DNA of 64,000 bases from Alphaproteobacteria bacterium. Lineage in GTDB: Bacteria; Pseudomonadota; Alphaproteobacteria; Rhizobiales; Beijerinckiaceae. Position numbers and translations under genes: made by a program. Each line of letters starts with the position of its first letter. Positions within the stretch are counted from its first letter, which is position 1. This document shows positions 28,239-37,885 of this stretch, piece after piece. The notes beneath the pieces are model-generated. The model was not told the DNA's origin. It made no database searches and saw only the letters and a list, made by a program, of their open reading frames with translations. Location: positions 1 through 64,000 of the forward strand of contig VGDT01000007.1 in NCBI GenBank assembly GCA_016869595.1, written 5' to 3'.

Positions 28239-29087
28239 CTATCCCAGCGTCTTCCCCAACCTCCCCGCTAAGTCCTGAATATATTGCCAGGCGACGCGGC
28301 CCGATCGGCCGCCGCGCGTGATCGACCATTCCAGCGCCTCGGCGCGGATCGTCGCCTCAGGCGCGTCAAGGCAAAAATGGTCGGCGTAGCCGAAGACCAT
28401 CGCGAGATAGTCGTCCTGGCTGCAATTGTGAAAGCCGATCCAAAGTCCGAAGCGATCCGAGAGCGAGATTTTCTCCTCGATGACCTCGCCGGGGTGGATC
28501 GCAGTCGCGCTTTCATTCTCCATCATGTCGCGCGGCAGCAGATGGCGTCGATTTGATGTTGCGTAGAACAGCACATTGTCGGGCCGCCCTTCGACGCCGC
28601 CTTCGAGAGCGGTCTTGAGCGCCTTGTAGCTCGTCTCCGAACCGTCGAATGAAAGATCGTCGCAAAAGACGATGAAACGGAACGGCGCCTGCGCCAGCGC
28701 GCCGAGTAGCGCGGGCAGCGCTTCAATATCCTCGCGATGGATTTCGACGAGTTTTAAGCCCCTCTCCGCAATCGCGCCGTGAACGGATTTCACCAGCGAA
28801 GATTTGCCCATGCCACGCGCGCCCCAGAGCAACGCATTATTGGCGGGGAGCCCCTGCGCGAAGCGGCTCGTATTGGCGAAGAGCATGTCGCGCTGGCGAT
28901 CGACGCCCTTAAGCAGGGCGAGATCGACGCGATTGACGCGGCGCACAGGATGGAACGCGCCGCCTGAAGCGCGCCAGACGAAAGCCTCGGCTCCGGAGAA
29001 GTCGGGCGCGTCAGGCTTCGGCGGCGCCAATCGCTCCAGCGCCCCGGCGATGCGGGCGAGTAGCTGCGCGACATCCTCTTGTGACAT
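28239..29087 (-). CDS. DUF815 family AAA+ ATP-binding protein
   Basis: A 282-residue ATPase of the DUF815 family, function unknown. Walker A GARGMGKSS is at residues 89-97 and Walker B FIVFCDDLSFD near 135; the sensor-like stretch VLFYATSNRRHLLPRDMMEN follows and the arginine-finger region SLSDRFGLWIGFHNC. I chose the ATG at 29087 because GGGGAG lies just before it; an ATG five codons upstream (29102) is possible. It is usually a stand-alone gene near housekeeping genes in alphaproteobacteria. Confidence 0.87.
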   Translation of the reverse strand: MSQEDVAQLLARIAGALERLAPPKPDAPDFSGAEAFVWRASGGAFHPVRRVNRVDLALLKGVDRQRDMLFANTSRFAQGLPANNALLWGARGMGKSSLVKSVHGAIAERGLKLVEIHREDIEALPALLGALAQAPFRFIVFCDDLSFDGSETSYKALKTALEGGVEGRPDNVLFYATSNRRHLLPRDMMENESATAIHPGEVIEEKISLSDRFGLWIGFHNCSQDDYLAMVFGYADHFCLDAPEATIRAEALEWSITRGGRSGRVAWQYIQDLAGRLGKTLG

Positions 29088-29124
29088 GAACTCCCCGACC
29101 ATTTTTCCAACAATTCCGAAAAGC

Positions 29125-29290
29125 TTCCTCGTCCTTCGAGACGCTCGCTTCGCGAACTCCTCAGGATGAGGAAGCTTTGTGGTCGCTCAGCACGAAGACC
29201 GTGGACTAGGGGCATTAGGGCCATTCGTTTCGCCCCAGGACCCTCATCCTGAGGAGGCTCCACAGGAGCCGTCTCGAAGGACGAGGGTCC
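29125..29290. repeat. Palindromic intergenic repeat, two arms (family R4)
   Basis: Left arm 29125-29172 (CCTCGTCCTTCGAGACGCTC, CTCCTCAGGATGAGG) and right arm 29239-29290 (CCTCATCCTGAGGAGGCTCC, CCGTCTCGAAGGACGAGG), inverted to each other around 66 bp. Relatives lie at 46352-46494 and 55946-56060. Confidence 0.85.
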
Positions 29291-29403
29291 GGCTCCTATT
29301 CCCATTGACGTATCGCGTCTTGACTCCCAAAGCTGATTTACGGGCATAGCCGGATTATATCGCGGCGCAAAGCCGCTTCTCGAAGCAGCAAGAGCGAGGC
29401 CCC

Positions 29404-32355
29404 TTGACGCCGGACGCCAGCGCCCTTCTCGACCGCGCCAAGGTCTTCATCGAGCCTCTCGACCCCGAGATGGCCGAGAAAGCGCTCGCGCGCGTCCTGG
29501 AGAAGGACGCTGATGACGCGCTTGCAACGCTTCTCCGGGAACGGCCAAAGGCGCGCGATCTGCTTCTCGGCGTATTGGGCTCTTCGCCCTATCTGACCGA
29601 CCTTGCCGCGCGCGATTCGGCGCGGCTCGCAAGCGCGCTCGCGAGCGATCCCGAGCAGCGCATCGACGCCCTCATCCAGTCGACGCAAAGCCTCGCAACC
29701 GAAGACGAAGCCGAGCTGATGCGCCTGCTGCGACTCACGAAGCAGGAAGCCGCGCTCGTCATCGCTTTCGCCGATCTCGCCAAAGTCTGGAACATGCCGG
29801 AGGCGACGCGCGCCCTCACGCGGATCGCCGACGTCACGCTCTCCGCCGCCGTTCGCTTCACGCTGCGCGCCGCTGCGCTTGCGGGCAAAATCGAACTCGC
29901 CGACCAGCGCGACCCGGAACGCGGATCGGGATGGATCTTTCTCGGCATGGGAAAGGGCGGCGCCTTCGAGCTGAACTACTCTTCCGACATCGATCTCATC
30001 GTCTTCTTCGATCGTTCGCGCGCGCGCCTCGCCGACCCCGCGGCGGACGTCGATTTCTTCGTCAGACTGACGAAGCGGATCGTCAAAATCATGAGCGAGC
30101 GCACGGCCGACGGTTACGTCTTTCGCGCCGATTTGCGGCTGCGCCCCGATCCGGGCGCGACGCCAATCGCGATCCCGCTCGAAGCGGCGCTCTCCTATTA
30201 CGAAAGCATGGGGCAAAACTGGGAACGCGCCGCCTACATCAAGGCGCGTCCTATCGCTGGCGACATATACGCCGGCGAGCAATTCCTGCAGGAACTCGCG
30301 CCCTTCATTTGGCGCAAATATTTCGACTTCGCCGCGATCGCCGACGTGCATTCGATCAAGCGGCAGATCCACGCGCATAAGGGTCATGGCAAGATCGCCG
30401 TCGTCGGCCATAACATCAAACTCGGACGCGGCGGCATTCGCGAGATCGAATTCTTCGTTCAGACGCAGCAGCTCATCACCGGCGGCCGCGACCGGCGCCT
30501 GCGCGGACGCGAGACGCTCGCGATGCTCGATCAACTCGTCGAAAGCGGCTGGGTGGCGCCGCAGGCGCGCGATGATCTGCGCGAAGCCTATCTATTCCTG
30601 CGCGACGTCGAGCATCGCATTCAGATGGTCGCCGATGAGCAGAAACATACGCTGCCTGAGACTGAAGAGGACGTCGCCGTCATCGGCCGCATGATGGGTT
30701 TTGCCGGCTACGCCGATTTCGCCGACGCGCTGCTGAAGCGGCTCGATCTCGTGCAGAGCCATTATGCGAAGCTTTTCGAAAGCGCGCCGCAGCTCACCTC
30801 GTCCGCCGGCAATCTCGTCTTCACCGGCGACGATGATGATCCGGGCACGATCGAAACGCTCGCCAATATGGGTTTCGCCAACCCGAAGACAGTGACGGCG
30901 ACTATTCGCGGCTGGCATTTTGGCCGCTATGCGGCCACTCGCTCGACCGTCGCGCGCGAACGCCTCACCGAGCTGACGCCCATTCTGCTCGAAGCAATCG
31001 CCGCGACGGAAAACGCCGACGCCGCCTTTCTCGCCTTCGACAAGCTCATCGCGAAACTGCCCGCAGGCGTGCAGCTCTTCTCGCTTCTGGTTTCGCAGCC
31101 GCGCCTCCTCAATCTGCTCGCCGCGATCATGGGCGCGGCGCCGAAGCTTGCTGAGACCATCTCGCGCCGCCCGCGCGTATTGGACGCGCTGCTCGAGCCA
31201 GCGTTTTTTGAAAGCGTGCCGTCGCAGGCGGAGCTCAACCAGCGACTCGCCGCGCAGTTCCAAGAGGCGCGCTCCTATGAAGACGCGCTCGACCGCGTGC
31301 GCATCTTCGGACAGGAGCAGAAATTTCTCGTCGGCGTGCGCATCCTGACCGGCTCTGTGTCGGTCACTGAGGCTGGCTTCGCCTATACGCGCCTCGCCGA
31401 GACGGTCATTGCCCGACTCTTCGCGCGCGTGTGCGAGGAATTCGCCAGGACGCATGGAACAATCGAGGGCGGGGCCGCGGCGGTGATCGCCATGGGCAAG
31501 CTCGGCGGATACGAAATGACCGCGGCGTCAGATCTCGATCTGATGCTGCTCTATGATGCGGACCCCATGGCGGAATCGAAAGGCGGCGAGCGCCCGATTT
31601 CAACGCAACAATATTATGGCCGCCTCACTCAGAGGCTGATCAGCGCCCTTTCCGCGCCGACGGCCGAGGGGCTGCTTTACGAAGTCGATTTTCGCTTGCG
31701 GCCTTCAGGCAACAGCGGGCCGATCGCGGTGAGCCTTAAAGCCTTCTCGGACTATCAGGCCAATGAGGCCTGGACATGGGAACATATGGCCTTGACCCGC
31801 GCCCGCGTTATCGCTGGTCCTGAGGCGTTCGCATGCCAAGTCGATGCGGCGATCCGCGCGGCGCTGACGAGGCTCCCGGATGCGCAAAAATTGAAGGACG
31901 ACGTGTTGTCCATGCGCCGCCGGCTCGAAAAGGAAAAGGGGTCGGGAAGTCCATGGGAGGTCAAGCAGGTCCCCGGCGGGCTCGTCGACATCGAATTCAT
32001 CGCGCAATATCTGATGCTGCTCCATGGCCCGCAGCATCCTGAGCTTTTCTCCACCACCACAACGATCGCGCTACAGCGTCTCAAAGATGCCGGCTTCCTC
32101 GACGCGGGCGCGGCGGAAGCGCTCACTGAAGCGTCACGCCTCTATCAGGGCCTGACTCAACTCTTGCGGCTTGCCGTCGATGAGGCTTTCCGTCCTGCCG
32201 ACGCGCCGCGCGGACTGACGGAACTACTACTGCGCGTCGGCGACGCGCCCGATCTTTCCAACCTCGAAGCCCTGCTCGCCGACACGCAAAAGAGGACCCG
32301 GGAAATATTCACGAGCGTCGTTGGCGAAGTCGCCGAGCGCCCGGTTTCGGCTTGA
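29404..32355 (+). CDS. glnE: Bifunctional glutamine synthetase adenylyltransferase/adenylyl-removing enzyme
   Basis: Adds AMP to, or removes it from, a Tyr of glutamine synthetase in response to PII, setting nitrogen assimilation. The 983 residues contain two nucleotidyltransferase halves: the N-terminal de-adenylylase with GMGKGGAFELNYSSDIDLIV (metal Asp pair DID) around residue 180, and the C-terminal adenylylase with AMGKLGGYEMTAASDLDLML (DLD) around residue 700, each followed by RLRP-type helices (RADLRLRPDPG, EVDFRLRPSGNSG). TTG start at 29404 preceded by GAGCGAGG. A terminator follows 90 bp after the stop. Confidence 0.95.
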   Translation: MTPDASALLDRAKVFIEPLDPEMAEKALARVLEKDADDALATLLRERPKARDLLLGVLGSSPYLTDLAARDSARLASALASDPEQRIDALIQSTQSLATEDEAELMRLLRLTKQEAALVIAFADLAKVWNMPEATRALTRIADVTLSAAVRFTLRAAALAGKIELADQRDPERGSGWIFLGMGKGGAFELNYSSDIDLIVFFDRSRARLADPAADVDFFVRLTKRIVKIMSERTADGYVFRADLRLRPDPGATPIAIPLEAALSYYESMGQNWERAAYIKARPIAGDIYAGEQFLQELAPFIWRKYFDFAAIADVHSIKRQIHAHKGHGKIAVVGHNIKLGRGGIREIEFFVQTQQLITGGRDRRLRGRETLAMLDQLVESGWVAPQARDDLREAYLFLRDVEHRIQMVADEQKHTLPETEEDVAVIGRMMGFAGYADFADALLKRLDLVQSHYAKLFESAPQLTSSAGNLVFTGDDDDPGTIETLANMGFANPKTVTATIRGWHFGRYAATRSTVARERLTELTPILLEAIAATENADAAFLAFDKLIAKLPAGVQLFSLLVSQPRLLNLLAAIMGAAPKLAETISRRPRVLDALLEPAFFESVPSQAELNQRLAAQFQEARSYEDALDRVRIFGQEQKFLVGVRILTGSVSVTEAGFAYTRLAETVIARLFARVCEEFARTHGTIEGGAAAVIAMGKLGGYEMTAASDLDLMLLYDADPMAESKGGERPISTQQYYGRLTQRLISALSAPTAEGLLYEVDFRLRPSGNSGPIAVSLKAFSDYQANEAWTWEHMALTRARVIAGPEAFACQVDAAIRAALTRLPDAQKLKDDVLSMRRRLEKEKGSGSPWEVKQVPGGLVDIEFIAQYLMLLHGPQHPELFSTTTTIALQRLKDAGFLDAGAAEALTEASRLYQGLTQLLRLAVDEAFRPADAPRGLTELLLRVGDAPDLSNLEALLADTQKRTREIFTSVVGEVAERPVSA

Positions 32356-32443
32356 CCGGGAGTTGCAGAACCAGCCGCTCGGGCATAGATACGCCGGATT
32401 CCTCGCGCAGGAGCTTCCCCCTCGGCGGCGACGGCCGCTTTTC

Positions 32444-32463
32444 AGGCCGTTCGGCCTTTTTTT
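32444..32463 (+). terminator. Rho-independent terminator after glnE
   Basis: AGGCCG/CGGCCT stem (GGCC-GTTC-GGCC core) followed by seven Ts, about 90 bp after glnE and just before the ribosome-binding site of the parvulin gene. Confidence 0.7.
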
Positions 32464-32473
32464 GGAGCACATC

Positions 32474-33376
32474 ATGTCTCACGCCCGCAAGAATGCGCGT
32501 TCTCTCGCCCGCGCCGCGCTTGGAGCGACCGGACTCGCCGCGCTGCTGGCGATAACCGCCCTCGGCGCGACGCCCGCGGCGGCGAAGGTTCTCGCCAAGG
32601 TGAATGGCGTCGAGATCACCGACGAAGACCTGAAGCTCGCCATGGAGGATCTCGGCCCCGCGATCCCGCGCCAGCTGGAAGGAAAGGCGCGGGAAACCTA
32701 TGTGCTCGACTTCCTCATCGACGAGCAGCTCGTCGTGCAAAAGGCGCAGGCGGACAAGCTCGCCGAGACGCCGGAATTCGCCAAGAAGCTCGCCTATCTG
32801 CGTGACAAGGCGCTGATGGAGACGCTGCTTGGCGACGTCGCCCAAAAGTCGGCGACGGAAGCGGCCATCAAGCAGACCTACGATGAGGCGGCGAAGAATC
32901 AGAAGCCTGAAACGGAATATCACGCGCATCACATTCTGGTGGCGACCGAAGACGAAGCGAAAGCCGCGCTGAAGCGCGTCAAGGGCGGCGAGGACTTCGG
33001 CAAGGTCGCGACGGAACTGTCCAAAGATCCCGGAGCCAAGGGCGGCGATCTCGGCTGGTTCACAAAGGATCGGATGGTGCCGGAGTTTGCCGAGGCGGCG
33101 GCGAAGATGGAGCCGGGTCAGGTCTCGGAGCCGGTCAAGACGCAGTTCGGCTGGCACATCATCAAGCTCGACGAGAAGCGCCCGAAAACCTTCCCGCCGC
33201 TCGATCAGGTCAAGGATCAGGTCGCCCGCTATGTGGTGCAGAAGGCGCAGAGCGAACTTGTCATGAAGTTGCGCGAAGGCTCGAAGATCGAGCGTTCTGA
33301 CCAGCCGGGCGAAGGCTCGCCCGGCGCCAAGCCGGCGGAAGGCCCCAAGCCTGCCGAAGCGCCGAAGAAGAAGTAG
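32474..33376 (+). CDS. Periplasmic parvulin-type peptidyl-prolyl isomerase
   Basis: Folding helper for exported proteins. Signal peptide at residues 1-37 (ALGATGLAALLAITALGATPAAA), then a SurA/PrsA-like N-terminal helical region (VNGVEITDEDLKLAMEDLG), and a parvulin domain at about residues 150-245 (YHAHHILVATEDEAK, GGDLGWFTKDRMVPEFAEAA, VKTQFGWHIIKLDEKR). The tail is Pro/Lys/Glu-rich (AKPAEGPKPAEAPKKK). The ATG at 32474 has GGAG 7 nt upstream. In related genomes this gene lies directly before argJ; here a patatin gene on the other strand lies between. Confidence 0.92.
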   Translation: MSHARKNARSLARAALGATGLAALLAITALGATPAAAKVLAKVNGVEITDEDLKLAMEDLGPAIPRQLEGKARETYVLDFLIDEQLVVQKAQADKLAETPEFAKKLAYLRDKALMETLLGDVAQKSATEAAIKQTYDEAAKNQKPETEYHAHHILVATEDEAKAALKRVKGGEDFGKVATELSKDPGAKGGDLGWFTKDRMVPEFAEAAAKMEPGQVSEPVKTQFGWHIIKLDEKRPKTFPPLDQVKDQVARYVVQKAQSELVMKLREGSKIERSDQPGEGSPGAKPAEGPKPAEAPKKK

Positions 33377-33398
33377 TTTCGGCAATCGCGGACTTATG

Positions 33399-33424
33399 AA
33401 GCGGCGCGCTACGGCGCGCCGCTT
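33399..33424. terminator. Bidirectional hairpin terminator between the parvulin and patatin genes
   Basis: Perfect 11-bp stem AAGCGGCGCGC/GCGCGCCGCTT with a TACG loop, followed on the plus strand by TGTTTAT. The right arm overlaps the last codons of the patatin gene. Confidence 0.65.
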
Positions 33425-35187
33425 TGTTTATAGAACGCCTTCATGACATCCTCGATGGCGCCGTGAACGGCGTCCGTCGCCTTGTTCGTCACGAGCTTGG
33501 CTCCCACGCGCTTCGCGCCGACGCGCTCCAGCCAGCCGAACGGTCCACCGTTAAACTTCAAGTCGACGTCAACGAGTCGATCCACGACGCCTCGCGCCCG
33601 ATCCGCTAGTCGTCGCTCGAGCGCGCGGCGCGCCGGCCCTGCCTCGAAAAGCTCCTGGGGGGTTGGAAGCTCCTCTGGCGGAATAACAATCTCCTTGCTC
33701 AACCTTTCCGTCAGGGGAATGATCGGCAGGGCGCGCAGATTCGTCTGGCCTGCCGCCGATATACGCTTCGGTTTGGCGGGGTCTCCCGGCGCGCGGACAA
33801 GCCATTTCTCGACATCGCCTTTGAAATCCGTAAAGAGCCCCGCGTTCTCCGGCAAATTGAAATGCCAGCGCAGAAACGCCTGCGCGTTGCGTCTTCCGAG
33901 CAGATAGTCGTGACGGCGGAAGGATTTGTGCAAGAACCCGCCAAAGCCGCCCATCACGCCGCAAGCGATCGGATAAGCGATGGATTCCGGCGTCCCGATG
34001 GAGTCGCGCGACGGCGCGATAAGATAGCGCGAGTAATATTCGTCGTCGGCGGCGCTCTTGAGTTCGTCCGGCTTGAACCGCGCTTGATTGACGAGCGCCG
34101 TGAGCAGCGCGCCGGAAATGGACATCAACCCGATATCGCGATTATGCGGGTCGACGGCCGAATTGAGAGTTTTGGCTTCGATATAATTCGGAAAGGGCGC
34201 GACGAGAATTACGGCCTTCGTGGTGTTGAAGCCGTCGGACGCGTTACGCTCGGTCGCGCCGCCGGAAAGATAACGGCGCGTCATTTCGAGCGGCTCATTG
34301 TCGACCGTGCCGCCATCGACCGCGATGAACTTGTATGGATCGTTTGCGGGCTCGAACAGCCATTGGTCGGGATCGATAATGCGATAGGCGTCACCGACGC
34401 CGTAGCCGATACGCGACGCAAAACGATATTCCAGCGGACGGCGGGAAAGACGACGCGGCGCAAGGCCGATCGGAAAGGCCCCAGTCGCTTTCGCGACGGT
34501 GCGAAACAACTCCCAGTCGTCGGTCTTCGTGTCGCTGATATCGAGCGCATAGGCGCCGTCGCTCGGCGTCGGCGCAACGCCGATCTTGAAATCGACGAAC
34601 TCCCCGTGATTCAACATGCCGTAACGCCGCGGGTCATGCGCGCCATATATCTGGAACGAATACGGCACGCCGCGCAGACTGGTCACCGTCAGGCGCAGCC
34701 TGAGGCTTCGATCGTCGCCGCGGCCAATCCATTCGCGGCCCACTATCGCGCCTTCCATGTCGAAGGCGTCTCTGACGATTCGATCAATGACGTCGCAGCA
34801 CAGCAGCGAGCGCACGGACTCGCCCGGCGTCTTCTCCAAATCGGTCGTCTCGCATAGAGGCTCGATATCGATGTCCTCGACCCAGGACGAGTACAGTCTG
34901 TTACGGCGCCGATCGGGTATATTGCGCGCTTCGTCCTGCGGCCAGACATGATCGAACCGATCACGGAAGGCATGGAGCGCACAGATGGCCGAAGTCATGC
35001 CGCCGGCCGACGCGCCCGCCATGATGGGAATGCGCACGTCGTGCACGGGGCCATCCCAACCCGGCTGCTTTTTTGCTTCATAATAAGAATCGAGCGCCTC
35101 GATAAAAAAATCCATCACGCCGGCAGTGTAGGCCCCGGCGGAAATGGCTCCGGCCATTGTGAAGCCGATTTCGAAAGTCTTGGCCAT
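33409..35187 (-). CDS. Patatin-like phospholipase domain protein
   Basis: A 592-residue protein whose first 310 residues form a patatin-like domain with a Ser-Asp dyad: glycine-rich oxyanion stretch MAGAISAGAYTAGV, nucleophile Ser60 in IMAGASAGGMTSAI (GxSxG), and Asp291 in AVDGGTVDNEPLE. Bacterial patatins hydrolyse phospholipid acyl chains. The remaining 280 residues are unassigned, with a charged C-terminal helical region. No signal peptide is seen. It lies on the minus strand between the parvulin gene and argJ, breaking a neighbourhood that is contiguous in relatives, and looks like an insertion. Confidence 0.87.
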   Translation of the reverse strand: MAKTFEIGFTMAGAISAGAYTAGVMDFFIEALDSYYEAKKQPGWDGPVHDVRIPIMAGASAGGMTSAICALHAFRDRFDHVWPQDEARNIPDRRRNRLYSSWVEDIDIEPLCETTDLEKTPGESVRSLLCCDVIDRIVRDAFDMEGAIVGREWIGRGDDRSLRLRLTVTSLRGVPYSFQIYGAHDPRRYGMLNHGEFVDFKIGVAPTPSDGAYALDISDTKTDDWELFRTVAKATGAFPIGLAPRRLSRRPLEYRFASRIGYGVGDAYRIIDPDQWLFEPANDPYKFIAVDGGTVDNEPLEMTRRYLSGGATERNASDGFNTTKAVILVAPFPNYIEAKTLNSAVDPHNRDIGLMSISGALLTALVNQARFKPDELKSAADDEYYSRYLIAPSRDSIGTPESIAYPIACGVMGGFGGFLHKSFRRHDYLLGRRNAQAFLRWHFNLPENAGLFTDFKGDVEKWLVRAPGDPAKPKRISAAGQTNLRALPIIPLTERLSKEIVIPPEELPTPQELFEAGPARRALERRLADRARGVVDRLVDVDLKFNGGPFGWLERVGAKRVGAKLVTNKATDAVHGAIEDVMKAFYKQSGAP

Positions 35188-35355
35188 AAATTTTCTCCTT
35201 GAAAAAGCTTGGGCGAAGCGTCTCGAAAATCACGCGCAAATGACAGACTGACGAAAAAGCCAACTTATTTCGTCCCATCGCAACGGAGCCTTGACGCGAG
35301 TGTTTCGCCCGGGCAAATCCGGCCACAGGTCCACTCCGATCGACAAGGCTTCGCT

Positions 35356-36603
35356 ATGGCTCACGACGCTCCCATTTCGCCGCTCGCGCCGAAATCCGCG
35401 CCTGACATACCGCCGCTCGAAGGCGTTCGCTTCGGCGTCGGCTCTGCTGGCGTGCGCTATGCCGGACGCACCGACGTGATGCTGGCCTTGCTCGATGCGG
35501 GAACCACCGTCGCGGGCGTCTTCACCAAATCCAAATGTCCGTCGGCGCCGGTCGACTGGTGCCGCGACCGCCTCAAAGGCGGCAAGGCGCGCGCGCTGCT
35601 TGTCAATTCGGGAAACGCCAACGCCTTTACCGGCAAGACCGGCGCGCAGGCGGTCAAATTCTCGGCGAAGCTCGCCGCCGCCGCGACGGGTGCGCCTGAA
35701 CGCCAGATTTTCCTGGCCTCCACAGGCGTCATCGGCGAACCGCTCGACGCGCATAAGTTCGACGGCGTGCTGGAGAAGCTCGTAGAAGAGGCGCGGCCCG
35801 ATGGCTGGCTGGATGCCGCGCGCGCCATCATGACCACCGACACTTATCCGAAGCTTTCGACGCGTAAGGCGACGATCGCCGGCGTAGAAGTGACGATCAG
35901 CGGCATCGCCAAAGGCGCTGGAATGATCGCGCCGGACATGGCGACCATGCTCGCCTTCGTGTTCACTGACGCCGCAATCGGCGCCGAGGCGCTGCAGGCG
36001 ATGCTCGAGAGCGGCGTCAAGGGCAGCTTCAACGCCATCACCGTCGACGGCGACACCTCGACATCCGACACGCTGCTGCTCTTCGCGACGGGCGCAGCAA
36101 AGAAACGCGGCGCGCCGAAGATCGAAAAGGCGAGCGACAAGCGGCTCGCTGAATTCAAACGCGCGCTCGACGCCGTGTTGCTCGATCTCGCCCATCAGGT
36201 GGTGAAGGACGGCGAAGGCGCGCGTAAATTCGTCGAAGTGACAGTGACAGGCGCCGACAGCGCCAAGGCGGCGAAGCGCGTCGCCTTCTCCATCGCCAAT
36301 TCGCCGCTCGTGAAGACCGCAATCGCCGGCGAGGACGCCAATTGGGGCCGCATCGTCATGGCGGTCGGCAAAGCCGGCGAGAAGGCGGATCGCGACAGGC
36401 TCGCGATCTGGTTCGGCGGCGTGCGCGTCGCTCACAAGGGAATGCGCGATCCCGACTATGATGAAGCGGAAGTCTCGCAGATCATGAAGCGCGACGACAT
36501 CGTCATCAATGTCGATCTTGGACTCGGCAAAGGCGCGGCGACGGTGTGGACCTGTGACCTGACCAAGGACTATGTCGCGATCAACGGCGATTATCGAAGC
36601 TGA
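35356..36603 (+). CDS. argJ: Bifunctional glutamate N-acetyltransferase/amino-acid N-acetyltransferase ArgJ
   Basis: Transfers acetyl from N-acetylornithine to glutamate (and can use acetyl-CoA), running the cyclic arginine pathway. The precursor cleaves itself before Thr197 in [13 protein letters not shown] to give alpha and beta chains. Other marks are [46 protein letters not shown] and the C-terminal [13 protein letters not shown] use the ATG at 35356 (415 residues); the open frame reaching 35209 has no family similarity. Confidence 0.95.
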   Translation: MAHDAPISPLAPKSAPDIPPLEGVRFGVGSAGVRYAGRTDVMLALLDAGTTVAGVFTKSKCPSAPVDWCRDRLKGGKARALLVNSGNANAFTGKTGAQAVKFSAKLAAAATGAPERQIFLASTGVIGEPLDAHKFDGVLEKLVEEARPDGWLDAARAIMTTDTYPKLSTRKATIAGVEVTISGIAKGAGMIAPDMATMLAFVFTDAAIGAEALQAMLESGVKGSFNAITVDGDTSTSDTLLLFATGAAKKRGAPKIEKASDKRLAEFKRALDAVLLDLAHQVVKDGEGARKFVEVTVTGADSAKAAKRVAFSIANSPLVKTAIAGEDANWGRIVMAVGKAGEKADRDRLAIWFGGVRVAHKGMRDPDYDEAEVSQIMKRDDIVINVDLGLGKGAATVWTCDLTKDYVAINGDYRS

Positions 36604-36611
36604 TCCGCCCC

Positions 36612-37292
36612 ATGATGCTGCCGAATGAAGTTCGCGCCGCGATCTTCGACATGGACGGCACGCTTCTCGACACTGAGCGGCTTTATCTGCGGGCGATCAG
36701 CGAGGCGTGTTCCGCTATGCGATTGGAAGCCGATGACGGCTTCTATCTCCAGATGCTCGGAACGCCCTGGTCGAATTGCTATGCGCTCATGGAGCGCCGC
36801 TTTGGCGACGGCTTCGTGCGAGAGCGTTTTGACACGCTGTTCGAAGATCGCTTTGGCGCGCTCACCCGCGACGGCGTTCCCGTTAAGCCTGGCGTGCGCG
36901 AACTCTTGACGCATCTTCAATCCCGTTCCACGCCGATGGCCGTGGCGACGTCGACGAGCGGCGAGATTGCAAGACGCCATCTCGAACGCGCCGGCCTTCT
37001 TAACTATTTCGCAGTGCAAATAACGGCCGAGATGGTGAAGGAAGCAAAGCCGGCGCCCGAAACCTTTGTGAGAGCCGCAGAGGAACTTGATATCGCATCA
37101 AAATATTGTCTGGCGCTCGAGGACTCGCCCGCAGGCGTTCGCGCCGCCGCGGCCTCGGGCGCGATGACCATCATGGTGCCTGACATGGCGCCGGCGACAG
37201 CCGCGGAACGGTCGGTATGCGTCGCGGTCGTCAGAACCATGTATGACGTGCTAGACTGTCTGATCGCCGCCGAAGCGGCCTCGCCGGCCTAG
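36612..37292 (+). CDS. HAD superfamily phosphatase/phosphomutase-like hydrolase
   Basis: A 226-residue HAD protein of the beta-phosphoglucomutase-like subfamily IA. Motif I is AIFDMDGTLLDTE with nucleophile Asp13 and acid/base Asp15; motif II MAVATSTS; motif III Lys in KEAKPAPETFVRAA; motif IV ALEDSPAGVRAAAASGA. The helical cap lies between residues 20 and 85. Substrate cannot be assigned. It begins 8 bp after argJ, so it is probably in the same transcript. Confidence 0.9.
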   Translation: MMLPNEVRAAIFDMDGTLLDTERLYLRAISEACSAMRLEADDGFYLQMLGTPWSNCYALMERRFGDGFVRERFDTLFEDRFGALTRDGVPVKPGVRELLTHLQSRSTPMAVATSTSGEIARRHLERAGLLNYFAVQITAEMVKEAKPAPETFVRAAEELDIASKYCLALEDSPAGVRAAAASGAMTIMVPDMAPATAAERSVCVAVVRTMYDVLDCLIAAEAASPA

Positions 37293-37355
37293 CGGGAGGG
37301 GGCGTCGGCGTCGGTCAAGGGGTTGCGATCTGCGTTCGTCGTGGAGCGTTTCGCC

Positions 37356-37877
37356 ATGCGTTGCGTTAAGTTTCTTTTTGTCGCGCCGCTCGTCATGCTT
37401 GCAGCATGCAACACCGCGCGCGGCCCAGAACCCAGCGTCGGCTTCGATCCCTCGCAGGCGAATTACATCAGGGCGCCTGGTAAGGGCGTCATTACCGGCG
37501 AGGCCTTTCTGCCCGACGGCTTGGGACAATCGAACGTGCGTTACGCCGCGGGCGAAACCGTACGGCTCATACCCGCGACGACCTACGCGCAGGCGCGTAT
37601 CGAGAAATTCTACGGCTCGGTGAAATTCCTGCCGGCGGCGTCGATTCCGAAGGTCGAGCCCGATACGCAATACGCCTCGCTCACGCGCACGACGACGACA
37701 GAATCAAACGGGCGCTTCACCTTCGAGAATGTCGCGCCAGGACGCTACTATCTCACCACGCAGCTCATATGGACGCCCAAAGACTCGGCTACGCCTGAAG
37801 GGGGCGCGATGTATGAGGAAGTGACGCTCACCGGCAAGGAAAAGGGCCCGGTGAAAGTCGTTCTCTCCGGCAATTGA
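37356..37877 (+). CDS. Putative lipoprotein with carboxypeptidase regulatory-like fold
   Basis: A 173-residue protein with a lipoprotein signal peptide (MRCVKFLFVAPLVMLAAC; lipidated Cys18). The mature part has GKGVITGEAFLPDGLGQSNV, ETVRLIPATTYAQARI, and TESNGRFTFENVAPGRYYLTT, the beta-sandwich pattern of carboxypeptidase-regulatory-like domains. Function is unknown; an envelope location is likely. The ATG at 37356 is chosen because it starts the signal peptide. Its stop overlaps the TTG frame of the mutT gene. Confidence 0.78.
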   Translation: MRCVKFLFVAPLVMLAACNTARGPEPSVGFDPSQANYIRAPGKGVITGEAFLPDGLGQSNVRYAAGETVRLIPATTYAQARIEKFYGSVKFLPAASIPKVEPDTQYASLTRTTTTESNGRFTFENVAPGRYYLTTQLIWTPKDSATPEGGAMYEEVTLTGKEKGPVKVVLSGN

Positions 37878-37885
37878 GCGCGCCC

